From: Adineta ricciae
Taxonomy: Eukaryota; Rotifera; Eurotatoria; Adinetida; Adinetidae
Assembly: GCA_905250025.1 (NCBI GenBank)
Contig: CAJNOJ010000222.1
Span: 1 to 64,000, forward strand
DNA length: 64,000 nucleotides
Direction: 5' to 3'
In this document: piece after piece, positions 56,708 through 64,000 of the stretch
Position numbering within the stretch: position 1 is the stretch's first letter
Layout: the number at the start of each line of letters is the position of its first letter
Position numbers and translations under genes: made by a program
Notes under the pieces: model-generated
What the model was told of the DNA's origin: nothing
Seen by the model: the letters and a program-made list of their open reading frames with translations, nothing else
The model's database searches: none

Positions 56708-58830
56708 TTATTTAAGTTCTAAGGGTGTCGTGATCATAAGCATATCACCAGTACGTCCTTTGTCAGCATCTATTTGCTTACATTGTAAGAACATGTGAAG
56801 TGCTGCTGACAAATCATTCTGTTGCAACGTAATAAAATTGATGTTTTCATTTTTAGAATATTCAATCGATTTAATATCAAACGTCGACAGTGGCGCGAAT
56901 AAAACTTCCTTTTCTTCGTCTGCCATAACCGATACTTTCGATTGATGCAAATCTGCATTCGTATATAGAATTAAACTTTGTTGATGTTGTGATGAAAGTG
57001 TATGAATAATAAAAATAACGTTCGTACCAAGAAATTTAACGAATTCAAGCGATTTACTCGTAGAGAGAAATCCGACAAATTGAACTCCTGAGCCGACTTT
57101 ATATTGTTTAAGATCATCATCTGTCATCTGAACACCTCGATATAATATTCCTGCATAACATGGAATTAATTTATATGTATAGACGTTGATACATGCAAGA
57201 ATATAATCACGAAGACAACGCAAAGCTTTTTGATCATTTTTAGCTAATGCAATATTGACATCTTTGTACAAAAATGTTTCTTCCGTAAAAGCACGAATAC
57301 AATAAACAGCAGTCACCTCTTGTGGTATCATATCTCCGGGAGGTAATAACCACTTTAGTAATCTATTTCGAACATGATCCATTGGTCGATCGTTGAGTAC
57401 TGCATGATAAATAATTCCTATAAAAAAAAATTAATTAAATAGCAACCCGTAAAAACTAGAAAGATAAAGCTATGAAATTGTTCTACCGTGTACACGACGT
57501 GTTGACACATCGTCTCTCCATTTATTATCAACGGTAAGTAAATTACTCATTACATGTACAGAACTAATCGCACGAAAATCAACGGCAAATTGAGGAGTAA
57601 TGCGATCAGTAAAACGATCTGTTCGCGATTGTTCTTTACTTCCGTTTAATTTTACTGGTAATGAACCAGGAGAACTTGTTGTAAATGAGAATGGGAGCTT
57701 GGTTTTTAAACTATCATTGACGAAATCTATGGCTTTCTGTTTATTGAACGCATGAAGATTATCAATATATATGTTCTGAATGCGCATAAGAGGATCACCA
57801 CTACAGAATAAGAAAATAACTTCTTCATTCGATGTGACGCCGCCCCATACCTAAATAGAAAAAAAACTTTTGTGTTTACGATGGTTTCGTCAAAACCGAA
57901 GCAGTTTCTCTAACAAGTTCAGGATTATTTTGAGCCCAAGATAAATCCGAACAATTTGTTTGATCATACACAATAGAGCTGATGCAAACATGATGACGAA
58001 TCATATGTTCTTTCTGTTGTGCAACAAAGCCTTTTGCAAAAGTATCATTCAAAATTACACGCCAATAAGAAAATGGAAATGAACCCATTTTTTTAAACGC
58101 ACTTTTTAAATCATGTTCAACTTCCAAATGAATATTTTGTAAGAGTAGCATTTTACGTGCTGTTTTATCAAAGTTAGATGCAGACTTTTCTTTCAAATCA
58201 TATAAGAATAATACATATTGTGTTCTTGTCGCGGGAATTAGACTATTTCTATAAAACCAATCTTGAACCAACATGTTCATTATTGGACGTGGCACGGTTT
58301 TTAGGATATTCTTCGATTGTTCATGACAGGAACTTCTAGAAAAACAATAGATGATTCCAAGGTTAAATTCGAATACAACTATTGGTTTTATTATTTAGAT
58401 ATCAAACTCACTGATATTTTTCAAGATGTTGAAATAAAATTGATAGAAGAAAGTTTTGATCATCAAAAATGCCAACTATTTTCTTATGATCTTCATTCGT
58501 ATAAATTCTGTATATGGGACAGTTTTTGCAGTAAATGAATATCCAACCAATTGATTCGATATCGTGAATGAGAGGTACAAGAGTTTTGGCAATTGTTCCT
58601 GATATTATAAAAAATACTTGGCTATCTTGTGATGATAATATGAAATTGATACAACTGTCTGCATCATCAAATATTTTTGCTCGGTCGACTTTATCTGTGA
58701 TACAATCGATGAATTTTTCTCCTTCTTCGTCATCTGAGTTCAGTTCAAGCCAAACAACAGTGCCACATTCATATAATTTCGTGTTTGTACAGTCAAATTT
58801 ATTGAAAAATTCTATTAAAGACTTTTCCAT
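56708..58830 (-). CDS. ADP-ribosyltransferase with rotifer-type N-terminal domain
   Basis: Four exons join in frame: 58830-58412, 58335-57897, 57850-57487 and 57417-56708, about 643 residues. Residues about 20-140 form a domain common in rotifer multi-domain proteins, starting V-V-W-L-E-L-N and including F-F-I-I-S-G-T-I and I-F-I-Y-C. A middle region of unknown function follows (about 140-415). Residues about 420-600 are an arginine-type ART fold: L-Y-R-G (Arg near 501), F-L-S-T-S (near 525-529) and E-K-E-V-L-F (E-x-E near 576-578), the complete R-S-E triad. Such enzymes transfer ADP-ribose from NAD to arginine. There is no signal peptide, so probably intracellular. The exon 2/3 junction uses GTTTTG as donor, slightly unusual. 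Unit 2 only. Confidence 0.85.
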
Positions 58831-60471
58831 ACTTTTATATAAAATAATCTAAAAATTTCATAGTTATCTTAAATGTTTGGAGTAACAGTTCGAAAATAAC
58901 AATAAACTTTACATTCTCAAAAAGATTACGGCCATTTTAAAATAAAATCAAAGTTTATCTTTGGATAAAATGAAAGATTCGCTTTAATAAGAATCTTTCG
59001 CTTTAGGTCTTGCAAAAATGTTCTGGATTGGATTTCAATAAGTATTCAAAGAGAAAATAGTACAGCATTTTATCTATTTTCTATCAATAAATGAATATAA
59101 GGTGAGTTGGTAGCACGCATAGATTGATGTCGTGATCAAATGCCAGACTTGGCATATACTCTTAACTGGAAGAGGAGTCATAAATTTAAATTCATATTGA
59201 AACAAGAAGATAGACATTAGTGAACAAGGAATGGACTAAAAGAAATTTTTGTGCAGCTCTTGCCCATACTATCCTGCTATTCGGACAGGTGTCATAGGCT
59301 AATCAAGCGGAAGATTCTAGCCTAGAAGAATGAATTTAGTCTCAAGTTTAAAGTCCAATGATCCGCTACAGTCCTTAACATGCAATATTCTTGTCATAGA
59401 CTACCGATAACATAACGGAACGCCCTATATGGAATCACCTGTCACCTTCGACTATTTTTCACACATCAGCTAACCGATGGATTCGCTAATCCTTCAAGAA
59501 CTAGACAAGCAGCTGCGTCCTATATGCAAAGTTTTGGATACAATATTCACGGCTGACTTTTGACGAACAAGCTGAGTATGACACTTCGAATTCCCCCGGG
59601 CTAACTTTTAGAGATTAGGCAACAGGCGGAATATCTAGATCCGAGTTGTTGCTAATTTAAGATGTAGTTTTATCCGCCAACCTTATTCTCTAGACAGTCT
59701 TACTTGTTGGTCTTTCAGTTGATAATCGTTATCTTGAACGAAGGTAAAAATTGCTTGACCCTACTCATGTCATATGTTCGTCTAAAAATACCCTTCGCTT
59801 CTGATAAAGAGATTACTATCACACGTACACGAGTTCAAGCTCACTAACTACTTACTCCGCTCATTTACAACGAGCCGAACGTTATGTTACTTTATTTATA
59901 CACAGTGGCCTGACATTCAATATAGAATTACTTGAAACAAAACCATGGAGGATTTACCAGGCTGAACCGCTGTTAACTTTGTTCGAATAAGAACACTTGT
60001 GTTTGTTTTTGAACTCGATAGTTCATATTTCGATGGTGAATGAAAATTTAATCAAAGAAAAAGAAACAAATGATATGAAATATTTCGTTTCGTCATAACA
60101 AGCCAACTGAAATGTTTTCAAAAAGATTCTCGAAAGAATTTATTTGTTTGCATTCGCTATGTTTTGGAATTATCTTGGAAAGCCGTTCTTTAGTCAGAAT
60201 GTCTGCTTCGTATTTTGCTCAGATATATAAACCATCATTTTCTGTTTGTGATTTTCCTCGAGTATCAAACTTTCTAAGCTCCTATATCTTTAATTCAGCT
60301 ATAATATTTGCTTGATGTCCTGTATAGCATCTTGCACAGATAACTTTTTAGTTGGTCTGAGAAAAAAAGAACCTTAGTTTCGATCGACTATAGAATATTT
60401 ACTTTGTTGCTTATCATACAAACAAATATGTGGATGTGTTAGACTTGAAGTAACATGTGGATTTTGTTTTT
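58831..60471. other. Intergenic, no gene recognised
   Basis: AT-rich sequence between divergent remnants. The frame 60112-60315 (+) is not supported. Confidence 0.4.
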
Positions 60472-61265
60472 CCTATGATTCTTGTATAACTCCATTGTTG
60501 ACATAACGTAATATTCGTTCAATATCTTCGTTTGGTGTTTTAAGATGTTGTAATAAATGTTTCTTAAAAAATCCATTTTTTTTCATCATTATTTCCATCA
60601 TCGGTAGTTGTTCCCGGTGCACAAGCAAATGCAATCAATGTCCTAACTTCCGCTGGCATAGGCTTTAATCCGTGTAGAGATGGATTTGGTTCACCTCGAG
60701 TATCTTTCTGTAATTCTTGATGATGTAGATGATAAGTTCTACAGCAATTCAGGAAAACTATTGTTACAAATGGTTTTCGATCATTGATCGAATTAAGTAG
60801 ATTTTGTGTATTTATTGCGTGTGTTGACAATTCAAGACCGCCTAATGGCACTTGTATTGTCTTTCTATCAATAAATATTTCCCGAAAATTATTTTTCGAA
60901 ATCAAATAATTTTGATCCTGGAAATCGAAATCATCAAAAGGACTTCTGCGGATTATGTAAAACATGAAGATTTGCCTCCCACTGAATTCCATGTCCAGCG
61001 GAATAGAATTAAACCAAATCTCCTTCTTTTATCGAATGTTCAAAATCGATGAGAACATACCGCATTTCTTAACATGTCAAATCTAATTTGAGCTGGTTGT
61101 CATGGATTTCAAATCCAATATCTTTCAATGTTTTAGTCATTTCATTCGCATCATTAATGGCATTTGGCAAACATCTTTTTCTCGCATAGTTGCTAATTCC
61201 AACAATCAACGCTAGTTTACATCGGGAATTCATGGAAGGTAGATTGTTCATTGAAGTTACCATAA
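60472..61265 (-). pseudogene. Caspase-fold (peptidase C14-like) pseudogene
   Basis: From the ATG near 61263 the frame reads K-L-A-L-I-V-G-I-S-N-Y, then N-A-I-N-D-A-N-E-M, the first strand and helix of caspase-like domains. Next come S-A-G-H-G-I-Q (catalytic His) and, over a 67-nt GTGGGA...TTCCAG intron, D-Q-N-Y-L-I-S-K-N-N. V-F-L-N-C-C-R-T-Y follows (catalytic Cys region), then A-F-A-C-A-P-G. Disabling changes are TAA in place of sense after L-D-L-T-C, a second TAA two codons before the Y-S-A-G-H-G strand, and one extra A in the A-run near 60582 that shifts the last 40 codons. Its first 11 codons are all that remain in unit 1 (33913 onward). Confidence 0.78.
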
Positions 61266-62849
61266 GAAAGCAAGGTTTTTTCGATCTAAAATGAAATGCT
61301 TGGAGATCACTGATAAACGAAATAAAGAAAACACGTGCGTGGAATTTTGCATAAGATACAAGAAATATTTCGTGAGAAAGAATTAGAAAATTCAAGTTTC
61401 TCTATTAATAAATAAAACAAAACTATTCTCGAATGTGTGAAAATATACAGTATTCATTCATCTCTATTGTCACCCAATTGTACAAAAGAAAACAGTTTTT
61501 TCCTGACTAAAACATGATCTTCATATAATAGAGCTGAATTTTCTAACGCAAATGCTGACTGATTTGTTTGTGAGTGCACTCTGAAAAGATTTTACAAGCG
61601 TGATCAAATTGTTTTCGTATACAGCCATGAAGGTACGACTACAACTTTCTTTTCAGACTTATGAAATGAATTTGATATGGTGTTGCACAACAACTAAATG
61701 TAGAGAATATGATACACATAAGCCATGTGAGGAACGAAAGAACAGCGTAGCCGACAAAAGAGAAGAGAAATAACAGAAGTGAAAAACAAAAAAGAACGGA
61801 AGTAAAGTTGATTGGTGCTCCAATTCCAAAAGACAAAGAGTCAATAAGATTGAAACAATTAATTATAATGCATACCAGTGAAGGTGAGGATGTGTGCGGA
61901 TTCATAAAATCTGCACTCCCAATCACACGCCATCGTCTTATTTGTCAAAATAAAATAGCTTTATCGGTGTACATTAAGACATGTAACATTGGCTTTTTCC
62001 AACGAAAAATTTTTACTCATACCTGATAAGAATGAGATAAATATTTTATATCGTTTTCCTTTGCTTTTATTAAAATTCAACTCTGTGTGAAAAGCTGTGG
62101 ATAGAATAAATGACTCACATCTACCCAGGCAGACAAATCTGATTCTACGGAATTTTTACATGTTCACAATCGTACATGGTTATGCATATCAACGCGTTCT
62201 TGTTGACTTTTTCCTCTGACAGGATACAGTTCGGTCAAACACTAGAGATCATTTCACTGTCCAAATTTATGTCAGAACAACTGCGTTGAAATTTCATTAG
62301 TAGATAATTGTTACTCTCGAAATATCGACCGCCACCGAAGTTTCTTTCATTAATGGAAAGAACATTTTTGAAAAGTTACTCCAATCAGATCTTTTTTCAA
62401 ACTATTTCTTGCTCCATTCAATCATTTGTATTATTAGCAAATTAAGTGTCGTTCGGTAGACGACTAAAATTTAAACGGTAATGTTCCATTGCTGGAAGGA
62501 ATAGTGATACGTATTTTAATCAAAGTAATTTGATCTTTTCGCCTAAAAATGAATGTTCTATTAAAAACGACATTATGTTTATACTGGATGCGTAACAACT
62601 TGCTAGCCTAAGGCATTCGATCAATTATTATTTGATTGAAGTATGATGATAACTTTTTTCTCTCTATAAATATAAGACATTCGTACGACACAAAACTACT
62701 GCATTCAATACAAGACTATTCATGGGTAACGACGCTTCTAAAGGGTGCTCAACACCGTTGAGCGATCTGGGTGCGTTTCTTCTTCCTGATCCTGAAATTT
62801 GATTTTCATAACTTCAAACTCTTTTTTCGGATTAGAAATTGCTGTACTC
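61231..62849. repeat. Duplicated block Z, copy 2
   Basis: The direct counterpart of 33913-35677, running from the start of the caspase-like gene to exon 2 of the EF-hand gene. It has short private insertions near 61403-61470 and 61707-61765. Confidence 0.87.
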
Positions 62850-63696
62850 ATAGCCAATTCAAGACTTAGTGAGAAGGGTAAGGTAATATTTAAAGCAAAA
62901 TCATAATCGAAAAGTTTTCCTTGATTGTATTTAGAAATTCGAGCCATGTATGACGTGCGTGAAAAGCCTTTCAGAAGTCTTTTTGCTATTCTGTTTTCCT
63001 TTCAAAGGATTTTCAAAAAAATGGTGGAGAAGGTGATGGAAAAATATCTCGCGATGAATTTGAAGAGTATTATCAAAAGACTGTTGGAATCGACGATAAA
63101 CGTGGCATCTTAGTCGAGTATTGTTTTATTATAGTTTCTTTAGATTTCTTTTCGATGATTTGTTTTTAAGTAATGCTTTTGCTGCATTTGACGCTAATCA
63201 CGATGGTTATATCAGTTTCACCGAATTTGTTTTTGCTGTTTTGGCCCATGGTAAAACGGATTTGAACGGTATATTGGATTTTTCATTCGCCGTGTAAGAA
63301 TACTGTTTGAAATACCTACGAAAATATCAAATTGATTGATCGTTTAGAATGGATACATCTGGTGATGGCCGTATTAGCTTTAATGAATTGAAAACTTATT
63401 TAGAAAAAGCGGTGACATTTGAAGAAGAAATGTAAATAATATGAAGTTCTTTGTGTTTGTTAAGATGATATTAGCAGTTGGACGTAAGGAAGCATCAACG
63501 ATTAATGTCGATCAACATGCTAAAGATATTTTCCGAGATTTTGGTCTTACTCAAGCACAGAAATTGAATAAAGAACAATTTATTCAAGGGTAAAGAACTG
63601 TTGAAATTGCCTTATTATTTTTAATAGAAATAATATTCTATATTTAGATGTACAAAGAACGAAGAACTCGCCAGTATATTTACTGAATTGAAATAA
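62722..63696 (+). CDS. N-myristoylated EF-hand calcium sensor
   Basis: Exons: 62722-62770, 62836-62877, 62935-62954, 63008-63117, 63144-63293, 63348-about 63433, about 63465-63592 and 63648-63696, about 200 residues. The start M-G-N-D-A-S-K fits N-myristoylation, as in recoverin/NCS-type sensors. EF-hand loops: a degenerate one with G-E-G-D-G-K-I-S near residue 45, D-A-N-H-D-G-Y-I-S-F near 90, and D-T-S-G-D-G-R-I-S-F near 130. E-E-L-A-S-I-F-T-E-L-K is the C-terminus. Two junctions are doubtful: the 63118-63143 intron would be only 26 nt, and 63433-63465 does not rejoin in frame with canonical ends. The gene may be damaged or carry sequence errors. Copy 1 in unit 1 is cut off at the N. Confidence 0.7.
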
Positions 63697-64000
63697 ATTC
63701 ACTATTATTTAATGGCTTCCTACATAGAACTCTTCCCATTCGAATCCTTGACTTTTTTCAATAAATTACTTTTTCCGGTATAGTTCGCATAAGACTAGCA
63801 CATATATCTAACTCCACTTCGTGGCATAACTGTAGAATTCAGGTTGGAATATTTCCCAAGCTCACATGTGACTGATGCTACTTCAAGTAGGAAAATTTAT
63901 TCACTAATTAATAATCAATAAGTGTCTATTTATCATTTGAATTTCATGCCGTATGCAATTGTTCTCGATTCATTCATGCAAATTATGAGAAACATTTAGA
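63697..64000. other. 3' flank, no gene recognised
   Basis: Sequence after the EF-hand stop codon, with AATAAA-like words near 63760. Confidence 0.4.

Noticed and set aside
1..64000. CRISPR arrays, tRNA, rRNA and bacterial-type operons
   Set aside because: No regularly spaced direct repeats, no tRNA-like cloverleaf or rRNA sequence recognised by eye, and gene structure is eukaryotic.

Overview
The window looks like nuclear DNA of a bdelloid rotifer (Adineta/Rotaria-like). It is AT-rich and its genes have many very short GT-AG introns, mostly about 40-60 nt. The gene families are typical of those genomes: secreted NHL-propeller and Kelch proteins, small rhodopsin-like 7TM receptors, mucin-linker membrane proteins, an ADP-ribosyltransferase with a rotifer-type N-terminal domain, a caspase-fold protein, and abundant decayed DNA transposons. 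This assignment rests on gene families and gene structure; no rRNA or mitochondrial marker is present.

Layout. 1-12.9 kb: dispersed repeats, a frameshifted reverse-transcriptase remnant (-), an 8-exon NHL-repeat gene (-, 6026-3286), piggyBac and hAT remnants, and fragments of a zinc-finger transposase-like gene and a fascin-like gene. From 13 kb to 62.8 kb there are two diverged copies, in direct orientation, of a unit with three blocks in the same order. Block X carries a 10-exon mucin-like type I membrane protein. Block Y carries a short unknown gene, a small secreted gene, a DRAM/Frag1-like membrane protein, a PH-like protein, a 7TM pseudogene and a methyltransferase. Block Z carries the start of a caspase-like gene through to the start of an EF-hand gene. 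Unit 1 is X 12953-17356, Y 25366-33912, Z 33913-35677. Unit 2 is X 35985-39332, Y 45162-52418, Z 61231-62849. Between the blocks each unit has private sequence: unit 1 has Kelch and PAN-like genes; unit 2 has an intact 7TM receptor, a multi-KH pseudogene, an ART gene and most of a caspase pseudogene.

The copies have had different fates. DRAM/Frag1 is intact in both (2 of 226 residues differ). The methyltransferase is intact in unit 1 and broken in unit 2. The caspase gene is a stump in unit 1 and a nonsense-containing pseudogene in unit 2. The mucin gene is intact in both but differs in tandem-repeat number and by a Tc1/mariner-like insertion in one intron. Empty sites in the partner copy give clean boundaries and target-site duplications for several elements.

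Two single N characters (35678 and 49001) sit exactly where homology between the units stops. The tandem arrangement could therefore be real, or could be two haplotypes or homeologues joined end to end by the assembler. No operon-like regulation, CRISPR array, tRNA or rRNA was recognised.
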